A stretch of 64,000 nt of DNA from Oryzias latipes (Eukaryota > Chordata > Actinopteri > Beloniformes > Adrianichthyidae), in NCBI RefSeq assembly GCF_002234675.1, contig NC_019866.2:6987307-7051306 (forward strand), given 5' to 3'. Below, in pieces: positions 24,402 to 39,400 of the stretch; position 1 is the first letter of the stretch, and each line of letters begins with the position of its first letter. Both the position numbers and the translations under genes were made by a program. The notes beneath the pieces are model-generated. The model was given only the letters and a program-made list of their open reading frames with translations. It did no database searches and was not told where the DNA came from.

Positions 24402-27400
24402 CTAGTGAGCGGGAGGGTTGTTGGGATCTGGTCTGCTGTTGGCCAAATACTTCGCCCGCATGCTGGAGGTGTACTGTGAGGAGAGCCAGACGGAGAAAAC
24501 ACATCAGTCTTTAAAGTCTGCTCTGTGAAGCAAGTGGGGTTTCAAATTTGGGGAAAAGTTTTAAGAGGTTTTTTTTTTTTTTTTTGGTTGTCCAGGAAAA
24601 CATTCCCCTGATTCAAACAAAGAATCGGATCAAATAAAGCGGAGAGGATCCTTCACAGAGAAGCTTTCAGGTGAGTTCCTTCAAAGCAATAGAGTCTACA
24701 GGGATGTTATATAAATGATTCACAAACAGAAACATCACGGGAGGAGCTACGGGAGAACAAAAGGGGTGGATCAAAAACATGAACCGGCTGCAGTTTCAAG
24801 CATCTCCTCTCTTGCTGCAGTTCTCCCATGCATCCTTGCAGGGCCAAACATTCCCAAACAATAAGTAGGTACCCGTGCATGCATGGAGGCCAGGTAACAG
24901 GGCTGCTTTGTGCAGATTTACTTTATACTTTGAACACGCTCACAGCATCTGAACAGTAAATACACAATGTCATGTGATCATGACAAAGATCCATATCTAA
25001 AAGGTCTAGAATTACTCACATCTTAAGAGTTAACTATTGTGTTTCCCATTTTAAGAGAAAAATAGCAAAGTAATAAGTCTTTTCCTACAGCTAGACACTT
25101 CATTGAATGTCATGTTTGTATACAGAGGTCCCTCGCTGTATCACAACATCTTTCAGTCTTGTCGATTTTTTAAGCGCAATTTCTGTTCTGCATCCTGATT
25201 GGCTGTAGGACATTGTCCAATCTCCTCTTCAGAAAGCGTTCAGTTTGCCAAACTTGCATAAATCTTCGATCACCAACAGGTCTTAGGTTTCGTTTTATAA
25301 AACCAGACTCATTTTTCTATAAAGATTTGAACTTTAAGAGTTTAAACGAAAGAAAAGTGCAAAAATATTTATGTCTGTCTGAGACAACTGTAGAAAGTTT
25401 ATATACTAAACATCTAGAACTCTGTGAAAAAAAATAAAGCTGACTATTTTGCGAACTTCACCTATCGCAGCAACAAAGGACGACTAGATTTAAAAGGGTC
25501 TAAGTAAACCTTGATTCTGTAAAGAACCAGTCCATAAAATCAAATGTAGCTGCATTAGTGAGACAAAAAGAACCATGTATGTATAAGATCCTGAGAGCTC
25601 ACTCCAACACTGTAGAACCAGGACAAAGCAGCTCCAAATGATCATCCAATGGTTTGATCAGCCTCATAGTTTGATGCTGACATGCCCCCGTTCTCTAGGG
25701 TCAAGCTGAGCCTCAGGCCGGAGTTTCTGTGCAAGGCGGACATGCAGCCGGGGGCCACGGGAAACAAACAGAAGGTTGGGACGTTTAGCAGGGTTTTAGA
25801 CAGATTGGGAGTGGGGCAGTGGGGTTGGACGGGCCCCAGCTGACCTACACAGAGGGAGCCGGGAGTTTGTGAGGTGACAAAGAGGAAGGAACAGGCCAGC
25901 GGGAGGAGGAGGAGGCGGGGCTTGTTTTGTACCTGTTAGGCATAGCAGATGAAGTTACCAAAAGGATCTTGAGCTCTCCGAGGGCTTTAACTGCCAACAG
26001 TGACCGCTGTTACTGTCCGCGGCAGTCAAATACAACTGGATGGATTTGCAAGAAAAGAACAAGAAGAGAGTGTAGAGAAGATGCAGAGAGCAGAGTCCGG
26101 GTCCAGGCAGACGCACAGACACCAGGGACAGCAGGGTCTCTGGTATAGGGTTGGTTGGGCGGGTGGGATGGGGTGGGGGGTCAGGGTGGGACAACTGAAC
26201 CTCCTCAGTTTAACCAATCTGGTGACATTCGTAAAGAAGCAGCACTGTACTTCTGGATCACGCTGCCTATATGAACTTTACAGCAACAAACAAGCGACCA
26301 AACAAACACAAAGGAGGCGGCCACCTTCAAACCACCAGTCACCAGCTTTACACTAACAGACAACGAATGAACACAAGAGTCCCTCGGATGATTAAAAAAA
26401 GAGGAAAAAGTATGTGTTCATTCCACCTTTATATTCAAAAAGTCAAATTTAAAAGCGTGAGAAATCAATTGTCTACTAAAATCCATAAACAAAAAGGTCT
26501 GAGTAACTAATTCCAGCCTAACTAGTTACTTTTCACTGTATATGAGAACTGGACTGAGTGAGTGTGATGTCACCCCTAGAAAACGGCTTTCAAAAGGTTT
26601 TTTTTTTGTCAAAGTTTTTTGACTTCTTTTGTTGAAAACATAAAAACATCTGTATTCTTGGAGATTTACCAGTTTACTTGACTGTGAAATCCTCTGGTAA
26701 TAAAGAACCAGTTTTTTCATAGAAGGAACTTTTCTAGAAGAAACTTTAAGGCAATCAAAACTAAACCTGCTTTTTCTGTTTCTCCACAGAATTTAGGATC
26801 AGAAACTAGATGAGTTTGTTTGCTCTTGAGTTTCTGACAGGAAACTTCAGTCAGAAAACTTCAAAATGACCAACAGCTGCTTCTGAAGTTTTTTTTTTTC
26901 TCCCTCTTTTCTTGGACATGGAATTTAATTCTTACCGAGGGGGGAGGAGACTCGCGCCCGATCAGAGGCGTGTTTTCACAGCGAGAGTTCTGGAAGTTGG
27001 AGTTCTGGGCCCTGTTGAAGAAAACGGATCACAGTCATGAAACTCCTCCGGTTCCCAAAATGACTTAAAGTCCTGAAATGGCTTTCCATCCCCCACTTCT
27101 ACAGTTTCAGACAGCTTACAGATGGAAACCAACAGCTGCCTATACTCCATAAAACACACCATTCTCTAAGAGAACTAACTGATCTGTGGAGACAAATCCA
27201 TTTGCTGAGAAATCTGATATCAATCTATCTGTGCAGAAGCTCGGCTCTGTCTGAAAATGAATTATGCACCATGTCTCCCTTTGATTCTTCGTGGCTTCCT
27301 GTTGCAAAAAGCTCTTACATGTACTCTGTGACAGGCGCGTTGCTGACTGTGTGGGCCGTGGCGGGGATGGAGGTCTCGCTGCCGTAGCTGCTGCCGCAGC

Positions 27401-30400
27401 TGTACAGGCTGGGCATGTGGACTCGGTACAGGTTGTCATGGTTTGGCCGCCCTCCGTGGCTCAGAGAGTCTTCCTCGCTGTCGTCGTCGCTGCTCCTGCA
27501 AACGGCAAACAACTCTGTGAAGCCGCCACCAGAGGGACCCGCTTTCCCGCCGCAATAATGACAATGAGAGAAACACAAAGGTGCCACGTGGACACATTTT
27601 TCATTTATTCACTGCCTTCTTTCGGATTTGAAACACAGATGAGACTATTCCTGTTGATTTAAGGAAGGAAGTTGCTATTTTACAGCAGCAGAAATAGAAT
27701 AGAGATAAATAGAGTTGAAAAAAACAACAACCTAAAAGTATTTTTTTGTCCTTTCAAAAAATATTTCAAATGACCTTTTTTCTTATTTGCCTGCGTTCCA
27801 ATAGATATTTTTTTTTCCAACAAAGAAACGAATCTGTGCGAACCAGAAAACAATAATTCCCTGATTGTGTTCCGCCAGAGTTACCCATGACATCATGGAG
27901 CACAACTCCCTCTAGTGTTGATGAAAAATCCCTCAGGCTGATTTTCAGCGCATCCTGTCCATGGGGGGAGGGGGTTTCATGGACACAACTCTTCTTAAAT
28001 TCTATCGGAAGCATTTGGAACCAATACTTTCCAGTTTGAAGCTGTTCATTCCAGATGGGCTGAAGTAGTGAGGCAGCATGAGTCATTGCAACAGCCAAGC
28101 AGGGAACACTGGGTAAAACAGACTGTTAGCATGTTCTCTTTTGTTTTATGACAGGAAGCTCCAGCTGAGATCATACCCCCCTCCTCAGAGATAACTAAGG
28201 AACAGTTAATTATGTGGAGCAGCTGAGCAGATGGCTCCGTCTGGGTAACCATTTCCCTGATATCTGCTACAAGTAGGACATATGAATCACAAAGATTTCC
28301 TCCCTTATGCTGCAGAAAACTAAACCAGGCAACAGTTTCGATCAAATCGAGCCAATAAGGAAAAGCTGTGAGGGATTACAAGAAATTATAGTTAAACAAA
28401 GGGGCTTTCTGAGCAGGAAACAACACCAAAACAACTCCCAACCTGCTCAATGTTTGTCTCCGTTCAAGAAAAGCAATTAAAGAAACAATAAATAAAGGAC
28501 TCCCTCTGGAATAGTTTTTCTTAAAACAATTCGGAGTATGAATTTAATTAAAAAGCTTTACAGGTGCTTGATTTAAGTTTGTGTGTTACCTCTTCCCACG
28601 CCAAGTGTGAGGCACGCTGCAGACAATCAAGCTGAACATGAGAGCTGTGACGAAGGAGAAGAAGACCAGGTAGATGACGCCCTCCAGCCCATCATAGCAC
28701 AGCCCCGTCATAGCCTGGACGTAGTCCTTTAAAAAATGCAGACAATATATACATTTTTTTAATGAGGCACTTAGTTCAATATCGCCAAGGCTGAGCTCTC
28801 TGTGACTTCTGCACAGCTGGAAAAGACATTTCTACCTTACAAAAATGTTCTTGTACGTGACATTTTTGTGTGGTGTTGATGAAGTGATGTTTGAGGGAGG
28901 AGATGGAGCAACAAGGAACTCCTACACTCGCATGAGAGTGCTTGATATTTGGACTCAATTGTGGGAGAAAAAAAAAACTCTTCCAAAGAGGAGTAATTGC
29001 CAAACTCCTTGACAGGCTGCCAGCTTCATAAGTGCAGCCAGACTCAGCCGGGCAGGAACTTACATACAGGACGGGAAGGGAAATGCTATCTATACTGACA
29101 GGTGTGCAGGCTACACACACAAAAGGGAGGCTGTTTTTCTCAACTCTGCTTGGACTGCACCGCAAAGATGTCTGAACAAATCAGTCCTGGGTCGCAGCTA
29201 CAGGAACCCTGCTTGGGCGGGTCAGCCGTCTCCTCGCCGCTCACCATGTGCAGGCTGCGGCAGTCCACCAGCGCTGTGAGCTGATGGAGGCTGATCTCCG
29301 TGGTGTTCAGTATTCCCTGGATCTCCTCCAAGCTTCCCTGGGAAATTATGGGAGAAAACTCTTGTTAACAGTTGGTTTCTTATTCTGACACATGCCTGGG
29401 TTTCTCAATCATTAGCGTAGAAAGTTAAAAAAAAAAGAAAAAAGCGAATTATTCAGTAACTGTGATTCCATGCGCATATTTCAGGCTTATATATTTACAG
29501 CAGCACAAAGAGCTGAAAAGCAGATTTTGAAGCCAGATTATTTTTAACGAAGCGTCTCCGTTTTTTCTTCCAAGTTCTGCTCCGAATGGAAACACATCTG
29601 ATTGGCCTGATAAAGAACATTTCAATGACCTCAGCAAATTCATGAAAAGAAATACGCCTATTCTCTATTCTCCATGTCGGCTCTCATTTATCCCCTCTGT
29701 CAACACAGCGCAAGGACCCGAGCTGGACAATACAGACGCGCTGCATGGCCAAGAGCCAGTGAAAGCCTAATGCAGCTAAATGGACATAATGTGGGTCCCC
29801 AGGTGGGTGGTCAGCAGATCTTTATGTAGACAGGTGCCATCCCCTCCTTTGCGCTGCAGCTAGGCCTCATGCAGAAAGCAGTAGTTGGGGTTGTGGTGAG
29901 TGACACGGATGGAAACTCACCCTGGTTTCTTTATATTCTCTGGTGGCAGAACGCAGCAGCTCAGACACGTCGTCTTGCATCTCCACTAATGCTTTGTGGC
30001 TCCCGGAAAGCCTCTGAGGAAAAGTATGAATACTGTAACAGCCCAGTACATTTCAGGTTTCCTATCTTTCTAAATCATTAGCAGACGCTCTCAGCTGCAG
30101 TCCTGCCTTTTGACATATGCTTGCATATTTAAAAAGAAAATGGCTGTTTTTAGACCTAAAAGGATCCTACTTTGTTCATGTGTAGCTTTCCTTTTCTTTA
30201 CATTCAAAGTAACAATAGATGCCTCAAATATAGACGCTTCAAAAAAGCTTTAATTTATTTATGTGGCTTAAAAAAACTGAAGTGAGCCGTCCATTAAAGA
30301 GCAGCAGAGAGGCACTCTAACCGTACAACATCAAGTGTCTGACACACATCCTCCCTGCTGCCATCAGCACGGACACACAGGAAAAGCTGCTCAGCATCAG

Positions 30401-33400
30401 CTTTCCTGCTGGGAGAATGGAAACTATTGTCCTACTGTATGGAAACACAAGTTTTCCTTTGAGCCGGTCAGAGTGGCTGTCTTGTCCCTGACGGGAATAA
30501 CTGTCGGATTTAATCTGTGCTTGATGGGAAATGAATGTAACTGGTTTGATGTGATAAGGTGTTGTAATTATAATCATTAATGATTTTTAATATCGGTTAC
30601 CGTTACTGTTTACGGAAATCATGAATGAATGTTTTCTGAAGATAATCTGCACTTGTTTTCATAACCTAAAAATAACACATGGGATCAGAACCGGATTACA
30701 AAAACTATGTAAAACTATAAAATGAATCAACTCAGTAGGGGTGGGATTATATAAGCTTGCTTCGTCCCACGCCTTCTCAGGAAATAAATCCACTTCTACT
30801 TGACTTTAGTTAATGATTGATCGCTTTTTTGAATTACGATAATCAAATGTGAGTCACTTGTCACGTTTTCTGTTTTACTTATCAATGCATTTCATCATTT
30901 CGGTAATAAATTTGGTAATTCTGTGTGAATGTTTTATTGCATTGAGTGCAATGCTGGAATTCAATCAATCAACCGATGTGTAGAAAGAAATTCCAGCTTC
31001 TTCAGAAAAACAACCACATACCTGCTGGAAGGGGTTGGTCTGATCCACACTGCAGCTCAGGTAGTACTGCAGGATTTCTAAGAGACACGAGGAACAAATC
31101 AAAATTTACAGAAGATGATCATTTCTTTCTATTTTTTCTTAAAATACATAAAATGCCTAAGATATTTCTTATGTAAAATCATCTAATAAGAACAGCTGAA
31201 CTTTATCAATGATCATTTTGTTATTGTAGCTACAGTGATAAACTTCCTTTACCAGAGTTTTACTGTTTTTAAGATGTTTTTGTGGCATTTTTATGATGAT
31301 GGAGGGCATATAAAAAGAAAATGCTAAAAACTCAAAATTGCCTCTCTGAGTATCTCTCTACTCAAATCATTGTGAATCAGGAGAAGATGAAAAAATGTAA
31401 TTGGAAAGTCTGTAGCTGTGACGTGGGTGCTACAGTTGGTGGGCCACAAGCTCCCTGCTCCGCTTCATTCTGATGCATCCACTTGTAAACGTGATGGTTT
31501 TTTCCTCGTCTGAGCTGGCCTCTGGCTCAAAACTGTGATATTAGTGATCTCATTTACTTTGGCAAATACCTATGTAATAGATTCATCACTAGGAATTGGC
31601 TGAAAGGGATCAAAGCCCTCCATCAACAACCAGAATCTTCCTTTACTCAACCAGCCAGGGTTAGCTGTAGATTCATAAATCATGCATTATTAGTCAGTAT
31701 AAACCTTCAACTAATTTAGCATTTATTGCGGTTTGATTTTGGAACAAACTTGCTGTGAAAATCTAAAAGGACTTTTTTGTTTGGCTTCCACACAAGAACG
31801 ACAGAACTCAGCCAACAAGAAGCTTAGATATAACAGGTCCTACAGTACACTGCTCCTTGGAAAACCACTAATTCGGTTACGTCAGCTCTGCGGTTTTCTT
31901 CTAAATCACAACCAGACGAAACTTGTTTTCAGCTCAGTTTAAAATGAGCCAAAGAGGATTGTGTTCAACTCCATTTCACCACTGCAGCTGGTGAAAAAAA
32001 AAAAAAGGGGGGGGGGGGGGGGGCTTCATGTGTGAGCGTGTGACTCAAAAGTACTGCAACAAGTAACGCCAACAGATCCAAGCTGTGAGAAATCCCCCAC
32101 TGAGGGGACACATGGTGTTGTGACGTCCAAACTCGCTGCTGATTCAGGAGCTTTTCCCCGCACAGCTGAGCGAGAGACAAGCAGCAGCTCTCAAATAGTC
32201 CACAGATTTAAAAAAAAAAAAAAAGCATCTATTATAAAACGACATCATTCTTCAATGGATTATTGGCTCAGCACTTTAAAAAAGACAAATCCCTTAAAAT
32301 AGTTGAGCCAGACTTTTGTTAATATGCTAAACAAGCAGCTGTCTTTCATGCTGACAAGACAGAAATTCATCCACATGTCAGACTCCATCCAACTTCCAGC
32401 CACAACGTGGTTTCTGAAAAGAACAGCCCAATTATTCGTCTGATATTCCTGCTGCAAAAATAAGATTGACAACTTAACATTACACCTCACTGCTGCACAA
32501 TAAGCTGAGATCTCTGAGGAGAAAGAGAAGGAACCAGTTCTTCCACTGATGGAAGATAAGAAAAGAAAAACATCTTTTTGCAATTCAAACTCCAAATCTA
32601 GGAGGTCTTTTGTCTGGTTCAACTGTAAAAAAAGAAAAAGAAACTTCAAACGCTTGTCCTTCTGGTTTTTTTTTTGGTTTAATATCAGGAAGAGCACGTT
32701 TCCTGGCGGAGTCACTGATGTTTCATCGAGGGACGGAGACCAATGCTAGTTCTGACATGCTGGCCAAGTGCAGTAAAAAAAAAAAGCCATTTGAGCACTT
32801 TTCAAGCAAAAAACAACAACAAAAAACAGCAGTGAAACAGCTGTGCTCATTCAAAAAACAACAACAACCGTCTAGAGGTTCTTTCAGTTTCTTTTGAAGA
32901 GGTTAGACGATTTAAATGAGAGAAAAATACATGATGTAAAAAGAATCTAAAGCTGAAAAACAATCTACTAATCTTATACTAAACTCTAACAGTGACAAAC
33001 TCAGAAATTGCAATGACTAGCATTCATCTGCACAATCGGTATCAGCCTTGAAGCAAAAAGCTGCATCATAATGCGGATGATGCAAATGGCTGCACACAGA
33101 AGTCAGCCCTCATTTGTCAGGCTAACTGTGCAACAAAACATTAACGTCTGATGTCAGGATTTGTTCATTTCCTCTACCTCAGGAACCAAACCAACAACAA
33201 ACAGAGGAGACAATGTTCAAGAGGGAGCTCTGAGCTATGCAGCATTTTCTCCCCCAGGATTGGAAACCAAAGCAGGAATTATATTATGTCTCTGATCCTC
33301 TGCTCTACTGCACTTAGTTCTTTCAGACACTCTGCTTCACACACACACAAACCCGAGGCGCTGTTGGTTTCCCTCGAACATCCATCCCATCATATTGGCC

Positions 33401-36400
33401 AATTAAAAAAAGAGATGGGTTAGAGAGGCTTCTACGGTGCTTTTAAAGGCAGCTTGTTTCCCTGCTGACTTTACTGTAGATGGGGCTGTAATTCAGAGGC
33501 TTTTAAGGCCAACAGACAAAAAACCCGTCTGACCACTTAGTCTGATGCCTCATTGCTGCAGAACAATTTAAGGATCGACATCAGGAGGGTGAATTCAAGC
33601 TAATTTTGGCAAGCAGAGTTTCAGCTGTGCCCCAACAAGTCATTTTTAAGATTTGGCTGAATATTTGCAGAGTGCATTCAACTGAAAGGTGTTGGGAGGC
33701 TACAAACCTCGATCAATGACTGCATTCTGATCCACCACTTTGGTTATGTACATGTCAGGAGCAGCACAGAAGTCACTGGAGCTCTGAGAAGGAAATAAAG
33801 GTAACTTTATGATTATTTTCTGTTTAAAAAGTCCAACAAATCCACTGTCACTGATAATATAACACAGTATTTGCAGCCTGAAGTGAGAAAATGTGTCTCA
33901 GCTTCAGCTAAAACTAACAATCTATGCACAAAAAATCCAAACAAGAACAAAACATCACATTTAGGTGTGAAATATGACTCATCTGCAGAGGAGGAAATCC
34001 TCCACACGGATCTATCAGTGGCATCAATAAATATTAACATCTTACACGTATTCATCTTTTTGGAAGCGGTTTAAATTTGGTTGGAAAAAAAAAAGGTCTG
34101 GAATGAAGCAGTTTTGTTTCTCTTTGAAGCAACACGCCTTGCCGCTTCCCCCCTCCGCCATGGAAACTCCACATTCGTAATTCCTGTTATTATGCCTGAC
34201 ATGGCGCGTTTTAATCACCTTCATTAAAGTGGAAGAATTCTAGAAAAGAGCTGAGTGACTAGAAAATAAAGACCCATACCTCCTCACAAAAACCATGCTT
34301 TCAAGAAATGGAATAAATATCACAATTAGGAGTTTGGGGAAAAATAAAAGCCTATTTCTTGTAAATTCTAGTACTGCACTTCATCATTAGAGTATTTTTA
34401 CTCATATTATTATTTTACGTTTTCCACCCCAGCTCATATTGACTTAAATTATGCCTGCGATCATAAAAACGTCCCTCCGACCCCAGCATTATTCTCCAAC
34501 ACTTACAGCGGAGACGGCTAACTCCAGTCCCAATGAGATCCAGCTGATGATCAGAGCCACCACACCAAACAAACACACCCTGTGCAGAGAAAGAGGGGCT
34601 CACAAAAACTCCAAACAAGCATTACAGCAGCTGAAACAAAAGCAGCTCAAATCATTTGGCAGATTGCATTTCATATGTTTGCATATTGGTCAGCTTTGAA
34701 ATAAATACCCCTGTTTGTGTGTTTGTGAAGAAATCCTACTTTACGATTTACAAAGAAATCTGCTTTTTTTTTTAATCCTCAAAACACACAATGACATTTT
34801 TTGGGAGCAAAATACACACAAAAACACAAGAGTCACCATTACCAAACTTATGATAAAAAAAAATGTGCAAGAGTCAAAATGCCTTCATGCTGGAAGTTGG
34901 ATGGAACATACCCAATGAGTGTTCCCTTGGAATTGCGAATGAGGCCAAACAGCACCAGAAGGCAGATTAAGATGTCAAACAGTAGTAGGACTATGTAGCC
35001 GAGCCACCTGTGAAGACACATATCATTATCAGCACAAAGCCTGCAGCTGCAAAGCCGGAGCGCTTTCTGCAGCATTTCCAATCTGACTAATAATGCAAAA
35101 AAAAAAAGAAAAGAATTTAACAGCAGTGTTGTACTATCTGAAAGTGTGATCTCGCTTGACTACTAACCATTTTATTGCGTCCAATACAAGGTATAGAAAC
35201 TTTTTTTTTTACATTAAAAAAGCTTTTCGCTTCTAGAGATCTTGATCTGATCGGCTGTAGCAGCATTGACTAAAGACAGTCTCTATACACTGGGGACAAA
35301 GTGCTTGCTGCATAGAAATATATTTTATGGGTATTCTGAACTTTATTCAAAAAGGTATATTGTATTCTTACCTGTACCAATCATACAACTCAATGTTGAC
35401 GGCCAGGTCTTCCAAGGAGATGTTGGCGTTATCCCAGAAGGGGATTTCTGCCATTTGCCTGACCAGCTCGTCCAGCTGGACCTGCAGCTTTTGGATGATG
35501 GACATGTAGTCAGCATGGCCTGCATACTGTCTCTCAAGCTGTTGCAGGTTCTCCTCCACTGTCTGGTTCAATGAGGATGTCCCGTCATTCACCTCGAGTG
35601 AACAGAAGAGGCAGCATCAAGACAGTTCAAACAGCTCTGTAGGAAGCAGGGGTCCTCATGGCAGCAGGTTGCTGGTGAATTATTCAAACGTACTGGTATC
35701 ATTTGCATATCTGGTCTTTAGTCTTACCAGTTTTTGCACTCCAGTGATTGTACGATTAGCGTGGCGGAGGGAATACGTCAGCCGATTCACGCCATCACAA
35801 GTCTCCCCGTTTCCATAGAAACCGACAGCAATGCCAGCACTGGGGGCACACAAAAGGAGAGGGTGGGGAGACGGGTGAGCAGGAGGAGGGATTAGCTCAA
35901 AAGACAGAGGAGACCGGGAGCGCGGGGGGACAGCTCAACAGGGACAGAGGCGTGTGAACTCTGCTTTAACCCTGTCGGCCCAGACCTCAGTCAACGGCTC
36001 CTTTCAGCAGCAGCAGAAAGACGCCGGAGAACCATGGAAACGCAGAGGAATGGACCAGCAATGCCCCAAACCTTACAGCTGACAATGGCTGCACTGAGAC
36101 ACGGGATCAGGCCTCATTTGCACTAACAGGCCTTGAGTTGAAGCTAAACAAATCTGGCAATTTACGGGAAGCTGTCATCTAAAGGCACATCAAAAGTTTT
36201 CTGCATATTAGTTTATTTTAAAAAAGTACAATTAATTCTTTTGACAACAATGTCAAAAGAAAGTCAAATGTCAGACAACTATTAAGGTGCTATCAAAAAC
36301 TCAGTCCCCTCTTTTGGTCAAATCAATTTATGCCCCTCAACATGTCATTGAGTGTAAAGATGATGAGAATCACTTGAAGCTGGAGGGTTTCCCTTTTTTG

Positions 36401-39400
36401 GCTGCTGATCTGCTGCTCCAAAGCCTTTCTCATTAGAAAAAGGTCAACAAAAACAGTTTTAATGCTAAGAAAACCTCCTGTGCTAAATGCTAATTTAAGA
36501 AACCAACATAATCCCACAAATGGTATGGGCAATAATGTCAAGCACGGATCCAAACCAAGCTACAGAAAAAAAAAAAAAAAAACAAGTCACAGCCCTGTCT
36601 GCTCCCTCAAAGCAACTGAAACACGTGTGCGTGGGTATGAGGACACACAGCGATTGTAATGCAGTTCTTGTACTCATCGGGTCCCCAAGCGCTTTGTGCT
36701 GCTCTGAATCAACCGGGATGGCTCTCCAGAGGCCCCTCAACAAGCCGAGGAAAACAGGAAACAACCGCCGCGTTCAAGGACGGCGAACGCAAGCAGGTGA
36801 AAAATTCTCACCCTATTTCTCGCAATGAAGTAAAAATAACAGAACTTGGCGCAAACGTGGGGCAAGAGCAGGTATGCAGAGTCCCAAAAGTGTGGGACTT
36901 TAAAGTTTAACACTTTCCAAAAGCTTATATAGCAATAGACCAGTCTACATCTGCACATCTAAACTTAAACTGGAAATTTAAATGATTTCATGGGTTTTCT
37001 CACATATAACATCTCATTTCAAAGAGAAGTATAGATATATATATATCTAGAACTGCCACTATGAAACTGGGAAAATGTAGAACTATGTGAACATTCAGTA
37101 AGTGGGTCCCTTGAGTGTGAAAATCTAAAATGCTAATCATTAAAATAAAAGAATCTGTTCTTGTTATCAGTGGCGTGCTTGTGTTCTACAGTCATACTTC
37201 AGGGAAAAATGAATAAATCAGTGTTACACAATTAGGACATGAAATCATGGATGAGGACTGAATCATTGCTTCCGCAATCACACACTTTTACTCACCTACA
37301 CACGAGCGTTGCGATGATGACGCACCAGGCTGTGCAGCAACAGTCGGCGCTCGACTCTTCCTGATTTTTGCTCCGCCGGCAGCACAGGCAAATGGAATAG
37401 AAGAGGAGGAAAAGTAGGTCCAGAGCCAGACAGGCAAGCGCCACACCTCCCAGCAGCGCGATGGACTGCAGAGAGCAGAGTCATTAGGACTTTATAGACA
37501 TTACTGTTCATTTCAGCAACACACTCAGACATCACATATCTGATTTAAAAAAATAAAATCGCAGAATAACTTCACAGCAACTTGAAAAACATTCTGCTCT
37601 GTTATTTCAGATTTAAACTGAGGTGTTCAGTTTTTGCAGTGAAACATTTTCAAACATTTTGGGAGTCCTATAAGTTTTTGTGATTGAATTATATTAGACA
37701 ATATATTTGCACGTTTATTATGTATTCATTTAGCAGCTAATTGAAGAAAATAGAGAAATTCAAACAAACTGAAACAGCAAACGTCTCCACATAAGCACTT
37801 GTAGTCTTGGTTAACCCTCTTAGTGAGCAGAAGCACTTTGGATGATATGTAGGTCAAGCGGAGTGATCGCTGTATACTCCATGGAGCACATTTTCCTGCA
37901 CTTTTGTTCAATGTTCACCCCAATGCACCACCATAAATGAATGGTGTAAAATGAGCAGGACAGTAGTGAGATCCTTACATCGACCTGGTTGACTACAAAC
38001 AAAAAGACTGCGGGATTGAGGCGCATCTCTGACACACAATGATCCTGCCAGACACTGGAGGTAGCGTCTAAAGACGTAGTTACAGAGTTAGTTCTTCTAA
38101 TAGCTTGACCATCTGCCCCAATTGAGACTTCCCCTTAAGCCAGAAGGGAGTGCTGCATTAACGATGATTAGCAGCCTGTCATCACAGTGGGTTAATGAGA
38201 TGACCCACCGATGACCCCCCATGTGTGACTCCTGTCAACATGAATCATCATTGAGAGAAATGTAACAACATTTAAGGGAGAGTACCTCTGAGTACTTAAA
38301 CATATAAAAATATAAACATACTGATACAAATGTAATCCAGTGGCATGAAATCTTGAATTCACTGAGGTTTTCGAAAAAAATATTTACTTCTGGTTAAGAT
38401 CAGAACCCATTTACTGGATTAAAAAAAGCCTACATGAGGGGAAAGTGCACCACACGTGCAATTTGCCAGCAAGACTCAAAGAGATCAAGCACATAAACAG
38501 CTGATGGATGGTTTTTGAAACTGAAAAATGAGGCCATCCCTGTCATCCAGTAAAAAACGTAAATGCTGGATTAAGTACCGTTCAGTCTAAAGACACTCTC
38601 TCATTAAAGACCAGTCTGGGTTTGTTGTTTTTGGCAACCAAAGTTTCTCTTTCAAATGAAACTACAGACACCACGACACGTTGGCACTGATCTCCGTATA
38701 CAAGTATGGTTTAACAACTATGAGTTCCATTTCAGGTTTCCTTGTTGATGAATGAATCATTGCTAAGATGATCAGCGTTCCATCAGTAGCTTATCAACAG
38801 TATCAATGCTTCCTGTTAAACATTTATAAATTGTTTGGATTTCCAAGACACTATGCGTGTCAACGTAAAATAAAATTTTCTCCAGCAGGAAACTTTACCA
38901 AACTTCACAAAGGCAAAGTAAGGCCAAAGTCCAGCACCACAACAGCTTCAGTTTTGATTATGATGATGCCACTTTTAGCCAAAAATCAAAAAGCCTGTTG
39001 TTTTTTAGGACAGTTTCTGCAGAGCATCATAAATATCAAATATTAGTTTCCAAGTTGTGGGCGGGACTGTTGGTGAGGAGCAACCCTGGCCCCATGTCCC
39101 ATCATCCATCTGGTTCCATGTTTTCCCGTTACCTTACAGCCCCTTACAACCCCAACATAACATCACTCGTGCAACAGAAATGTTGAGCAATTTTGGAGAT
39201 ATCCAGCTGTTCAGTTGTGAGCAAGATGCCAGCTCAGATGAGAAAAAGGAAGACGTACATGGATCCATTAGTCTGCAAGTGGATGAGAGCATCAGAATGG
39301 AGCAGAACTCGTGGCCTGTTGATGTAGCCTCAGCCCCTCATTCACAACCATTTGAATAAAGAAATACCGGTACTCAGAAATGCTATTTAAAATGTATTTT

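Noticed and set aside
25642-25880. Long stop-free frame on the minus strand in the last ttyh3 intron, ending in NYEADQTIG
   Set aside because: About 75 codons are open, but no acceptor joins it in the phase needed after exon 13 and it lacks an early ATG; GC-richness explains it.
37032-37049. Palindrome TAGATATATATATATCTA in ttyh3 intron 1
   Set aside because: It is a short TA microsatellite, which is self-complementary by nature.
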